Translations under genes and position numbers: made by a program
Notes under the pieces: generated by a model
Databases searched by the model: none
Told to the model about the DNA's origin: nothing
What the model saw: only the letters and a program-made list of their open reading frames with translations
Source: Diabrotica undecimpunctata
Lineage: Eukaryota > Arthropoda > Insecta > Coleoptera > Chrysomelidae
DNA: 64,000 bases
Direction: 5' to 3'
Assembly (NCBI RefSeq): GCF_040954645.1
Contig: NC_092809.1
Location: forward strand, 78,446,935 to 78,510,934
Shown here: positions 23,280 to 33,020 of the stretch, piece after piece
Position numbering within the stretch: position 1 is the first letter of the stretch
Layout of the letters: each line of letters starts with the position of its first letter

Positions 23280-24715
23280 TCAACACCCAAACTCTAGATC
23301 ACAAGGTAGTCGCATTTCGCGTCCGAATAGGACTCTGGCTGGTATCTGGCCTGTTGATTCGTTAACAGCAGATCTGTAGGCCATTGTGAAGAACGGAAGG
23401 TATTGGTCCCAGTCTTGCTGATGATCGGACACCATCTTTGTTAAATACTTACCAACTGTCCTATTCATTCGTTCTACCATACCATCCGATTGCAGATGAT
23501 ACGCAGTAGTTCTTGTTTTCTTCATGCCTAGTTTATCACATATTCCTTGGAATAGATCGCTTTCGAAGTTCCTGCCTTGGTCACTATGGATCTCCAAAGG
23601 CACTCCAAATCGGCTGATATATTCTTGGATCAACTTATCTTCAACGGTGGCGGCCTTCTGGTCTGGAAGTGCGTAAATCTCGACCCACTTAGTGAAGTAA
23701 TCCATTACTGCCAACATGTACTTGCCCCCATTTTCACTTTCTGGAAATGGCCCAGCGATGTCCAAAGCTATTCTTTCAAACGTGCTTCCAACATTATATT
23801 GTCTCATGGGAGCTCTCCTTTTTCGGTAAGGCCCGTTACTCGTAGCACAAATAGTACATTTCTTACACCAGTCTTTTACGTCATCGGAACTGTTCATCCA
23901 ATAAAACCGTTCCCGAATTCGCTGAAGGGTTTTCTTTACACCAAAATGCCCTCCTGATGGACTGTCGTGTAACTGACGAAGTACTTCGGCTATTCTGCTC
24001 TTTGGGATTACCAACTGTCTTCTCTTCTCTGAACCGTCATCATTTTCCAGGACTCGTTTGAGCAAGCCATCTTCCATGATAAATGAGTCCCACTGATCCC
24101 AATACGTCTTAACTACTGAGCATAGGTTTGATATTTCTTGCCAAGGTGGTCGACGCTTTTCCTCTTTCCATTTTCGAATTTTCTGTATAACTGGATCTCT
24201 TTCTTGTTCTTCTCTGATCTTAGTAGGCGTCCAGTCGTTGTTGACCATCGTTGTTCTTAGCACTGCTGCTTCCTTGGATTCCGTTTTGTTGCAGTGGGAA
24301 CACACTACTGGGCATGGCCTTCTGGAAAGAGAATCAGCGTTTCTGTGGTTAACTCCGGCCCAGTGCTTAATCTTGAAATCGTATTCTTGGAGTCGTTCGA
24401 TCCATCTGGCTATCTGATCCTCTGGATTCTTAAACTGCGTCAACCACTTAAGGGCGGCATGGACGGTTCGGATTAAAAACTTCCTTTCATAGAGGTATTG
24501 ATAGAAGTGCTCTACTGATTTTACTACTGCCAGAAGTTCTCTTCTCGTGACGCAATAATTCCTTTCAGGTTTTGAAAGAACTTTACTAAAATATCCGAGG
24601 ACTCGTTCCTGTCCTTGAATCTGAGACAGCACTCCTCCAATTCCCACATTACTTGCATCTGTATCTAAGATGAACTCTCCTTCTGGCAGTGGATACCCTA
24701 AAATTGGTGCAATGA
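23280..24715 (-). pseudogene. RNase H and integrase of Gypsy-2a
   Basis: Starts in RNase H (DTDASNVGIGGVLSQI, VTRRELLAVVKSVEHF, HRNADSLSRRPC) and continues without break into the integrase zinc-binding domain (HDSPSGGHFG ... CKKCTICA) and DDE core (LDIAGPFP, HSDQGRNFES, DGMVERMNRT). The frame of 1.37 kb is open from 24647 to 23280, ending at the TGA also present in Gypsy-2b. A frameshift near 24720 separates it from the RT. Confidence 0.92.
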
Positions 24716-26160
24716 TTAAATGCTTTTTAAGGTCTCAAAAGCATTTTGGCAGTCTGTATCCCAGCGGTAGTCTCTTGCTTCCTCTGTAAGTCGCGTTAAT
24801 GGCTTAGCGATATCTGCAAACTTCTTAATAAACCTCCGGTAGTAAGTACATAGTCCAAGAAAACTTCTCACTTGATGTTTGTCAGTTGGTTTTGGCCATT
24901 CCTTAATGGAATCAATTTTTCCCTTATCCACGGCCACTCCTTCTTTACTGACTATATGACCCAGATAATTGACTTTACCTTGAAATAGCTGGCTTTTCTT
25001 GGGGTTTAACATCAATTGGGTAGCTTGAAGTCGATTAAAAACGTTTTCTAAATTCTTCAAATGTCTCCCCCAAGACGATTATGTCATCTAGATAAACCAG
25101 GCATGTTTTCCAAGATAACCCCCTCAACACATTTTCCATAAGCCTCTCAAATGTCGCAGGAGCATTACAGAGTCCAAATGGCATAACGTTGAATTTCCAC
25201 AATCCAGATCCTGTGGTGAAGGCTGTCTTCTCTTTATCTACTGGGTCCATTTCTACCTGCTAGTATCCAGACTTCAAATCCAAAGTAGAAAACAATTTAC
25301 TTCCAGCCAATGTGTCCAATGTATCGTCGATCCGAGGCAGAGGATAACTATCTTTCTTGGTAACGTTGTTCAGCAAACGGTAATTCACACAGAACCTCGT
25401 CGTTCCGTCTTTCTTTTTAACCAGGACCACCGGAGAGACCCATGGGCTCGTAGAAGGTTCTATCACCCCGTCTTTCTTCATTTCCTGAACAATTGTTTCA
25501 GCTTCCTCTCTTTTCGCCTGTGGTAATCGTCGAGCTGTTTGACGAATTGGCTTAGCATTACCAGTATTAATTTTATGCTTAACAACGGTAGTTCTTCCCG
25601 TCTTTCCTCCTTTCGGTACGAAAATATCACGATACTGCCGAAGAAATTCCCTTAATTTCCTTTTCTCAATCTGATTCAGAGACTGTCCAGCAACTGCAAC
25701 CATTTGGTCGAATTTGTCGTTGGAATTATCAGATGTTGTCGTCTGACGGATTATGGATATCACAGGTACACAAGTTCCTACTTTTGTCTCTTTCTTGATG
25801 GTTACTGGGTAGTCATTGACATTGATAAGTCTCACAGGAATTTCTTTAGCCGCAGTCATCAATTCCTTTCCAATTATGATTGCACGGCCAACCTCATCTA
25901 CGTGGTTCCAAGGCTCCATCCTAACAGGTGCCCCTTCGTCCACAATTCCCTGTAGCCGCGCTACTATGATCGTTTCGCTTCTCGCAGGCACGACTGTATC
26001 TTCTTTAATGGCTGCTTGCACAGTGTTGTCATTATGTGGATGGAGATGCCAACTTTGATTACCTTATTCTTAAAATCCAATTGGAATCCATGCATATTCA
26101 TTACGTCCATTCCTAATATAACATCCTCTTCGATGTCAGCAACTATAACGGTATGGACAA
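24716..26160 (-). pseudogene. Protease end and reverse transcriptase of Gypsy-2a
   Basis: From 26160 the protease tail VADIEEDVILGMDVMN is readable. The RT follows with [37 protein letters not shown] and STLDLKSGY, then a TAG at 25257-25259, then MPFGLCNAPATFERLME and the catalytic box YLDDIIVLG near 25080. A frameshift near 25045 leads to the connection block KVNYLGHIVSKEG and FLGLCTYYRRF. All standard Ty3/gypsy RT blocks are present but split over three frames. Confidence 0.9.
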
Positions 26161-26175
26161 ACTTTTCTGCTCCAA

Positions 26176-26314
26176 ATCGGTAAGATAGTTTCGAAACAAA
26201 TTCAGATTTCTGCTTTAATCTGAACCTTCTATAAATGCAAGGTATAACAGACGTTGATAAAGATGTTAATAGAGATATGGGGAATCTAAAATTTGCATTC
26301 CACGACATGTCTAT
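26176..26314 (-). repeat. Inverted partial copy of the 397-bp hammerhead unit
   Basis: Reverse complement of the start of the direct units, from CATGTCGTGGAATGC to CTTACCGAT. It lacks the ribozyme part. It faces the first direct unit across a short spacer containing another CATGTCGTGGAATGCAT copy. Confidence 0.9.
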
Positions 26315-26597
26315 CAACTAAGCAGATTTCTGGTCTGCATGTCGTGGAATGCATGAAAGAGCATGATTTCTGCTCTTTCTAAGCATGTCGTGGAATGCAA
26401 ATTTTAGATTCCCCATGTCTCTATTAACATCTTTATCAACGTCTGTTATACCTTGCATTTATAGAAGGTTCAGATTAAAGCAGAAATCTGAATTTGTTTA
26501 GAAACTATCTTACCGATTTTTTTATCAGATGTCGCTATTGCGTCCATAACGAACCCATTTTATTGTTGCTTCTTAAAAGACAGAAAAGATTATTTTT

Positions 26598-26685
26598 CAC
26601 GTTGAGAACGGCTATGAATAACTGTTCTGATGAGACTTATTAAGTCGAAATACGTATCAACAGATACATAGACGCTTTGAACGTG
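26598..26685 (+). ncRNA. Type I hammerhead ribozyme, copy 1
   Basis: Core elements are in order: CTGATGA (26627-26633), stem II GACTT-ATT-AAGTC (26634-26646), GAAA (26647-26650), a minimal stem III from the self-complementary ATACGTAT, and the cleavage site after the C of ATC at 26658. Stem I pairs CTGTT (26622-26626) with AACAG (26659-26663), CTATG with CATAG, and the outer CACGTT (26598-26603) with AACGTG (26680-26685), with internal loops between. All conserved core positions are met. The short stem III suggests cleavage in dimeric form. Confidence 0.88.
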
Positions 26686-26994
26686 AAATCAAATCTTTTC
26701 TGTCTTTTTCATTTTATTCGGATCTAGTCTGTATGACTACAAGAAACAAATTCGTTAAGGATTTCTGCTTATTTGATAGACATGTCGTGGAATGCAAATT
26801 TTAGATTCCCCATGTCTCTATTAACATCTTTATCAACGTCTGTTATACCTTGCATTTATAGAAGGTTCAGATTAAAGCAGAAATCTGAATTTGTTTCGAA
26901 ACTATCTTACCGATTTTTCTATCAGATGTCGCTATTGCGTCCATAACGAAGCCATTTTATTTTTGCTTCTTAAAAGACAGAAGAGATTATTTTT

Positions 26995-27082
26995 CACGTT
27001 GAGAACGGCTATGAATAACTGTTCTGATGAGACTTATTAAGTCGAAATACGTATCAACAGATACATAGACGCTTTGTACGTG
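26995..27082 (+). ncRNA. Type I hammerhead ribozyme, copy 2
   Basis: Identical core to copy 1: CTGATGA at 27024-27030, stem II GACTT-ATT-AAGTC, GAAA at 27044-27047, cleavage predicted after 27055. Stem I inner helices CTGTT/AACAG and CTATG/CATAG are perfect; the outer helix has one change (CACGTT against TACGTG). Cleavage at both copies would release a 397-nt unit. Confidence 0.88.
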
Positions 27083-27121
27083 AAATAAAATCTTTGCTGT
27101 CTTTTTCATTTTCTGCTCCAA

Positions 27122-28633
27122 TTCCCAATTGTACCTGGATTTCTCCATGAATGTTGGCATTTTCACCTGTGGCGGTCCGAAGTCGCAACCTCGTTGGTAA
27201 CAGTTTCTTACGGCTGTTTATAACTGTCGGGCGTATAATGGTTCTGGTCGCTCCGGTATCCACCAACAAAGTTTGCTTTTTACCATTTATTTCTCCATCT
27301 ACATATACACTGTCTTCACGACATTTCAAAGAAGCTATTAGTATAAAAGGGTGTTTGGAAGAGTTCCGGGTCAAAGCTGCCCCCCTAAGGCTGACTCGTT
27401 CTGGTTTTCCTGATGGTGAGTTTCTTGATTTTATGGTCTTCTGTTTCTTGCATGTAATACTTTTCATCATATTAACGAGCCTGTCAAGTTTGTCTTCATC
27501 TCCTTCCTCTTTTACAGTCCTAACTTTACTGTAACCGCCAGAGGCCTGCGTAGCTGACTCGTATTCGAGGGCGGCGGATAAGACATCAACCAGCGTCTTG
27601 TGACGAGCTAATCGTAGTGTTCTCTGCATTTCATGATCACGAAGACCATCAATAAACGTTTGAACAGCCAACTTTTCCATCATGTCTTCGGGAGCTGTTG
27701 GATAAGCATATCGTACTAATCTGGCAATATCTACCTCATATTCTTGAAGAGTCTCATCTTTCTTTTGTCTTCGATTTTTAAGCTGCGATTGATATGCATG
27801 CTCCAAATGTTCGCGGCCATATCGCATATTTAACCTCTTCTTCAGTTGTTCGAAATCATCCGTCTCTTCTACGGCTATGGTCTGAAGCACATCTAAGGCA
27901 TCTCCTCGAAGAGCGATAGTCAGGTTTACAGCCTTTTCTTTTTCAGACCATCCATTCGCTCTTGCAGCTGATTCGAACTGTTTCCTGTAGTTGTTCCATG
28001 ACGATTTTCCGTCGAAAGTTGGGACTTTGACATGCACAGAACTTCCACTTCCTTCAAATTTCGGCCGTGTCTCCAACTTACATTTTGTTTCGTCTTCTTT
28101 TGTCTCTGCTGCAATTGGATTGTTTCCTCTCTCTGCTGTCCCTGTTTCCTCCAGCTTCCTTTCCATTTCTTTCATCCTTTCTTCGAAGGCCAACTTATCG
28201 GCAGCAACTTGGTTTTTTAACGAAGATATTCTATCGTCCAGGGCAGACATCTCAGAAGTAACTTTAGAGATTTCCGAAGAGATGTTAGCGGAAACTTTGC
28301 TTTCCAGAGAAGAAATCTCGTTAGAAACTTTGTTTTCTAAAGAAGCGATGTCGCCGGAAACTTTCGAAATATCGCCAGAAACTTTGTTCTCTAATGATGC
28401 GATGTCACCAGAAACTTTTGAAATCGACGAGAGGACAGCATCATGTCGTTTGATGCTGTTTGATGCTTTGTCACGTTCGCTTCAAATATATACGTTTCTG
28501 GATTAAACCTATCTTCCTCCAAAGCGTTCTTTAGTCGTTGGACTAACTCAGCCTTTTTTCCGGTAAAAGCTTATTCACTGTCCTCGAGATGTCTTCTTAA
28601 ATTCGTCACTGTGAGCTCATAAATCGTCGTCAT
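27122..28633 (-). pseudogene. gag and start of protease of Gypsy-2a, with N-terminal SAP-like motif
   Basis: The minus-strand ATG at 28633 begins MTTIYELTVTNLRRHLEDS, then a TAG-type break, then GKKAELVQRLKNALEED: this pattern (LxxxLxxRxLxxxGKKxELVxRL) matches a SAP motif, a DNA-binding helix pair. It is followed by repeated KVSGDISKVSGDIASLENKV segments with heptad spacing, likely a coiled coil, and a capsid-like region with FDGKSSWNNYRKQFE and YEVDIARLVRYAYP (ORF from 28250). A zinc knuckle is not visible; it may be deleted. The aspartic protease signature LLVDTGATRTIIRP follows near 27270. The frame then runs into the hammerhead-bearing insertion at 27108. Confidence 0.82.
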
Positions 28634-28659
28634 TTTCACAATTTTACTTCTAACACCAC

Positions 28660-29059
28660 TGTAATGTCTTTATTAATTTATAATTTATTATATTGTTCTT
28701 ATTTTAATTTATTAAAAAGCACGATAATTTATATCAATTTCTTTACAACAATTTATTTGACTAATAATTACATAATTTATGTAGATGAACGTGACAATTA
28801 AATCGCGACCGCGAATCTTCAAAATTAACTGTCCTGTTCTTTAAAAACTTTCGTATTTATATAAAAAGCACCGTTGACTAGAATCTCGTCGAAGGATGTC
28901 GACCTGATACTTGGCGAAAAAACCTAGAAGGTCACGCCATACTGGTTTTCCCGTCGACCCGTCGATCTTCTTACTAGAAAATACTCGAATGAATAAGCAT
29001 ATTGTAATAAACATGTTTACCGTTCTGAGTCATACGACACGTCACCATCTATCGTAACA
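28660..29059 (-). repeat. 5' LTR of Gypsy-2a
   Basis: 400 bp, starts TGTAATG and ends CGTAACA; homologous to the 3' LTR along its length apart from small indels and substitutions. The differences suggest the insertion is not very recent. Confidence 0.92.
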
Positions 29060-29063
29060 ATAC

Positions 29064-29423
29064 TCTAACCACAGAGGAATTACGCTTCTAAATGCCGCGT
29101 ATAAAATATTTTCCATAGTACTATGTCACCGTATGGCACCAGATGCAGAACGGATAGTAGGAAAATACCAAGCTGGTTTCAGAGGTGGTAAATCGACAAT
29201 TCATCAGATTGCAACCCTGAAATAAATATTAGAAAAAAACACTGCAATATGGCATGGATACTCATCACATATTTATAAACTACAAAGCAGCCTACGACTC
29301 TGTAAATAGAAGAGAAATGTTCAAAGCAATGAAAGAGCTAGGAATACCAAAACAGTTGGTAAATTTAACAAAACTAACTCTTGAAAAAGAATGTAGAGTA
29401 CGAATTCAGGGGGAACATTTATT
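29064..29423 (+). pseudogene. Middle RT segment of RTE copy B
   Basis: Continues the RT after Gypsy-2a: NHRGITLLNAA-like, GFRGGKSTIHQIATL, then IFINYKAAYDSVNRREMF and KAMKELGIPKQLVNLTKLTLEKECRVRIQG. Stops and a frame change are present. It shows the uninterrupted sites of the solo LTR in copy A. The segment ends at AGGGGGAAC where the jockey-like element begins. Confidence 0.82.
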
Positions 29424-31100
29424 TTTTATCGTATGGCACTTGACCCATTTACATTTAAATTTACATATATTTTGTAGAAAACATTACATATATGTTTAGG
29501 AACGAAGTTCTAACTTACTTATATATTCTATCGACTCTGGAGTCGCCATTAGAAAATCCTCTGACCTGCCTTGATAGGATCTTGTGGGACACTGTTCTGT
29601 AATGTGACAGATGGTTTGGGGTTGTCCGCAGTCACAGAGTGGGGATGGTCGTGTACCCCATTTGTGCATCATGTAACCGCTATTTTGTTGTTCCATTCAT
29701 TATCGAGTCCAAGTGGTCGTTAAGTTGAACTCATTTTCCACAGCAATCTGTGCTGTTTTTATTGGTGGTCGTTTGGAGCGTAAACGGTTACCGTTTTCAG
29801 CATCTATATCTTTATGAATTGGCAGAATCTCGTTACTAAGTATCTTTTTGTACTCACTAGTGAGGAAGTGTATGAGCCGAGTTTGAGTGGTGGAATGTGG
29901 CTCAGTACTGGAAGCCATTGCGTAGGGGTGGATTTGATAACACCAGCAATCATTCTTATTGTATTGTTCAATTGGGCATCTACTTTGTGTATATGTGGGC
30001 TGTTAAGCCAGGCTGAAGAGCAGTATTCTGCTGTTGAGAAGACAAGGCCCAGGGCAGATGATCGTAAGGTGGAAGCCGATGCTCCCCATGTTGTGCCGCA
30101 CAGCTTCTGGATGATGTTGTTTCTGGATGTAAGTTTTTTCGCTGTTTTTGACAGATGTTCCTTGAAAGATAGGGTTCTGTCAAGAGTCACCCCAAGGTAC
30201 TTTGGTGTTTTATTGTAGACGAGTGTGGTGTTTTCGAATTGGATGCTCAGTATTCTTCCTGCAAGCTTGTTATTTAGATGAAAACTGGAAACCTCTGTTT
30301 TGATAGCGTTTGTTTGGAGCCTCCATTTACGGAAATACTTTCCCACTGTGTGTAAGTCTGCCGTAAGGATTTCTTCTGTTTGTTCAAATGACTTACACCT
30401 TGTTGCAAGGAACCAGTCGGCATAACCAAATTTCCTTGATCTGGTTTCTGGTATAACAGCGATGTACAGGCTAAAGAGAAGAGGAGCTAGGACAGATCCC
30501 CGAGGCAGTCCATTCTTCAGTTTTCTTGGAGTGCTGACGTCGGTTCCCATGACTACTTGAATCGTTCGGTCGGCTAGCATGCTGTTGATTATTCGAGCGG
30601 TGGATTTACAGGAGATTGTACGGAGGAGCTTGTATATCATGCCTTCTCTCCAGACTGTATCGTATGCCGCTGTTACATCTATAAATGCGGCTGCAGTTTT
30701 AAGTTTTTTCTGGAACCCTGCCTCAATAAATGTGGTAAGTGAAAGAACCTGATCTCTGCAGCTTCTTTTCGGTCGGAAACTTGCCTGATCAACCGGTATT
30801 GATTCAAGTAGCTTTGGACTAATTCTGTTATAGATAAGTCGTTCTAGTAGCTTGAACGTTGCCGATAGTAGGGCTATTGGTCTGTAGTTCCTAGGGTTGT
30901 TATCATTTGATTTTCCTGGTTTTAATATGGCAATGTGCTATAGTGACTTTTTCGCAAGTGAAAGGGCGAGAGTATTCGGTTTCTGCAGATTGAAATTTTA
31001 AAGTTTTGAGCTCTCGTTTTACCTTGATTGTGTGGGGCTTGTCTTTCGGGGCTCTAGATGTCGATACCAGATGTGAGGCAATAGTGTTTGGATTAAAGGG
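29424..31100 (-). mobile_element. Jockey-like non-LTR element fragment
   Basis: The minus strand encodes, from about 31100 down, SPNTIASHLVSTSRAPKDKP-like sequence, the RT entry (KPGKSNDNNPRNYRP, RPKRSCRDQVLSL, AAFIDVTAAYDTVW) and an 837-bp frame (30640-29804) with GLPRGSVLAPLLFSLYIA, KFGYADWFLATRC, KTPKYLGVTLDRTLSF and YCSSAWLNSPH. The tail includes PSPLCDCGQPQTICHITEQC, a C-terminal zinc-finger-like segment. The catalytic box reads YADW, so one of the two aspartates is missing. It interrupts RTE copy B, with some target sequence lost at the junction. No TSD was found. Confidence 0.82.
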
Positions 31101-31101
31101 A

Positions 31102-31990
31102 GACCTTCTCTCCTGTATAGTGTTCAATCTGGCTCTGGAAAAAGTAATACGTATGTCACAGATCACAACCATTGTTTCAATATTTAATAAATCAATGCAA
31201 ATCCTTGCCTATGCTGATGATATCAATATTGTGGGGAGAACGGAAAACGCTGTAAGAGAAGCGTATGTAGCATTAAAAGAATCAGCTACAAAAATGGGTT
31301 TAATAATAAACACCAACAAAACGAAGTATATGAAAATTAGCACGCAACCAGAAATCCTACGACGACTTGTTATATAAAACGACGTCATCGAAGCAGTGAA
31401 CGAATTTGTATATCTGGGAGCGCTTAACACTGAAAATAATACTACCGCAGAAGTTACACGGCTCACAGGTGCTATTTTGAACTTAATCTTCTCCTTAAAT
31501 CTACAATTATATCGAGAAATACAAAAATAAAACTACAAACAATAATACGCCCAGTCTTTACATACGGTTCAGACCCCTGGACTCAAAAAAAATGTAATGA
31601 AAACATGTTAGGATGTTTCGAAAGAAAAGTAAGGAGAATCTATGGAGCAGTGATTGACAATGAAGTGTGGAGAAGATGATACAACTTCGAACTTTATAGA
31701 AAATGCCAGGAACCAGGTATCATAAAACATATTAAGATAGGACGTCTGAGGTGGATAGGACATGTAATGCGGATGGAACAAAATGACCCAGCTAGAAAAA
31801 CGTTTCTTAATATACCCATTGGTAAGAGAAGAAGAGAAAGAACCAGCACAATTTTCCTTGATAATATCGATGAAGAGATGAAAAATATGGGAATACGTGG
31901 TTGGTGGAGGAAGGTGATGGATAGAGACGACTGAGGAGAAATTCTTTCGGGGGCTAGGACCCACGAAGGCTTGTAAAGCCAGAATGATGA
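31102..31990 (+). pseudogene. RT end and 3' tail of RTE copy B
   Basis: Contains FNLALEKVIRMSQITT, QILAYADDINIVGRTENAV and the C-terminal GRLRWIGHVMRMEQ-like stretch near 31740, ending with the CCAGAATGATGATGATG tail that also ends copy A. The frames are broken after 31377. Confidence 0.85.
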
Positions 31991-32193
31991 TGATGTGGTT
32001 CTCAGATTGCAGTTTTCATAAAATGTGTAGATGTCATTTTTAAAGCGAGAAATTTAAAGAAAATAACACACAATGAAATATAGTAATGACCTGAATTCAC
32101 CTGTTGTCAAAGGTAGTGCGCAATCAACTAGTTTTTGATATCGGCTCTAGGTGAATCTGGCATACACAAATGTTTGACCCAACTTACCCAACA

Positions 32194-32196
<3 letters not shown>

Positions 32197-32260
<64 letters not shown>
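32197..32260. repeat. (TA)n microsatellite
   Basis: About 60 bp of TA dinucleotides following AATAAATA. A simple repeat with no other signal. Confidence 0.97.
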
Positions 32261-32262
<2 letters not shown>

Positions 32263-32650
32263 AGCGTTTTATATTTGGTGGAATATTTTCGTTTTTCTGT
32301 TTGCAAATGAATTTTAAAACGCAATAAACTGGAATGTTTAAAAGTTGTTTCGAGTCCCCTAATATAATATTGCAAGTCAGGTATACGGTTTTTCTAAGAC
32401 GTATTAACAGAATATTTTTTTGTCTTTGTTTACATTAATATTCCCCTATTCTCTGTATGTATTGTGAGGTAAAAAATTTCCAGTTAACCAATTTAAAAGT
32501 AAATACTCAAGAAGTTTTTTGTCGGTTCGTTGCTAAGAACGAGGTCAAAAAAGGGTAGATTGTTTGTTTTAAGTTTGTAGGCAAAAACTAGCTGTGAGAC
32601 GTAAAGGGAAATTTATTTTGCGTTGAAATTTGTAAAATGTAAGGCATCGA

Positions 32651-33020
32651 GGAGTCGACATTTAAGCTCCAAGCAGAGCAGACGTGCTACGGTTTTCTTC
32701 TTTGTGTTATGTTTTAAGACCGGTTAAGGTGATAATACTCTCTGCAATATGGCAGTTTAGAAAAGAGTAATCACCATAAGATTTGTGAACCGGCGGTGAA
32801 AAAATTTTGTTAAAATGTTTATATAGGAAGGAGTCGACATTTAAGCCCCAAGCAAAGCAGACAGAAGAGATTTTGAATCGCGAGTCGATTCAATTTTTTT
32901 GTGTAATATCTTAAGACCGGTTAAGGTGATGATACTCTATGCAATGTGGCAGTTTAGATCAGAGTAATCACCCATAAGATCTGTGCAGTACACCGGCACT
33001 GATGAAATTTGGAAAATGTT
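32651..33020. repeat. Direct duplication with period about 179 bp
   Basis: GGAGTCGACATTTAAGC-type starts occur at 32651 and 32830, followed in both units by AAGACCGGTTAAGGTGAT, GCAATATGGCAGTTTAGA-like and GAGTAATCACC-like blocks. The units differ by substitutions and small indels. No coding capacity was seen. Possibly part of an unidentified transposon or satellite. Confidence 0.85.

Larger units (their letters stand above)
26176..27108 (+). mobile_element. Hammerhead-bearing tandem-repeat element (Penelope-like/retrozyme-like) inside Gypsy-2a
   Basis: The insert is flanked by the perfect 13-bp direct repeat TTTTCTGCTCCAA (26163-26175 and 27109-27121), which also marks the continuity of the gypsy protease sequence. 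It holds an inverted partial copy (26176-26314), a spacer with small palindromes (about 26315-26383), a direct unit from 26384 and a second direct unit from 26781, period 397 bp. Each direct unit carries a hammerhead ribozyme. Tandem direct units plus an inverted partial unit and a variable-length TSD are features of Penelope-like LTRs; tandem hammerhead units alone are features of retrozymes. No ORF is present, so it would be non-autonomous. Confidence 0.82.
21939..29059 (-). mobile_element. Gypsy-2a: complete LTR retrotransposon with accessory macro/CCCH region
   Basis: Two homologous LTRs (21939-22346 and 28660-29059) with TGTTACG...CGTAACA-type ends are flanked by the 4-bp TSD ATAC (21935-21938 and 29060-29063). 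Read on the minus strand, the order is LTR, gag, protease, RT, RNase H, integrase, accessory region, polypurine tract, LTR. The element sits inside RTE copy B and itself carries a 933-bp insertion (26176-27108) in its protease region. Several frameshifts and stops make it non-autonomous today. It belongs to the same family as Gypsy-2b. Confidence 0.95.
21022..31990 (+). mobile_element. RTE-like non-LTR retrotransposon, copy B, in three pieces
   Basis: Pieces at 21022-21938, 29060-29423 and about 31102-31990 join to give the same element as copy A, on the plus strand: end of endonuclease, linker (ENITNRLRNQNVSEEGQT), RT start, mid RT and RT end with the box LAYADDINIVG and a tail CCAGAATGATGATGATG. 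Gypsy-2a (21939-29059) and a jockey-like element (about 29424-31100) split it. It is 5' truncated within the endonuclease. Multiple frame breaks show it is inactive. Confidence 0.88.

Noticed and set aside
26176..27108. CRISPR-like or satellite array reading of the repeats
   Set aside because: Only two direct units of 397 bp and one inverted partial unit are present within an exact 13-bp TSD, so it is a discrete insertion.
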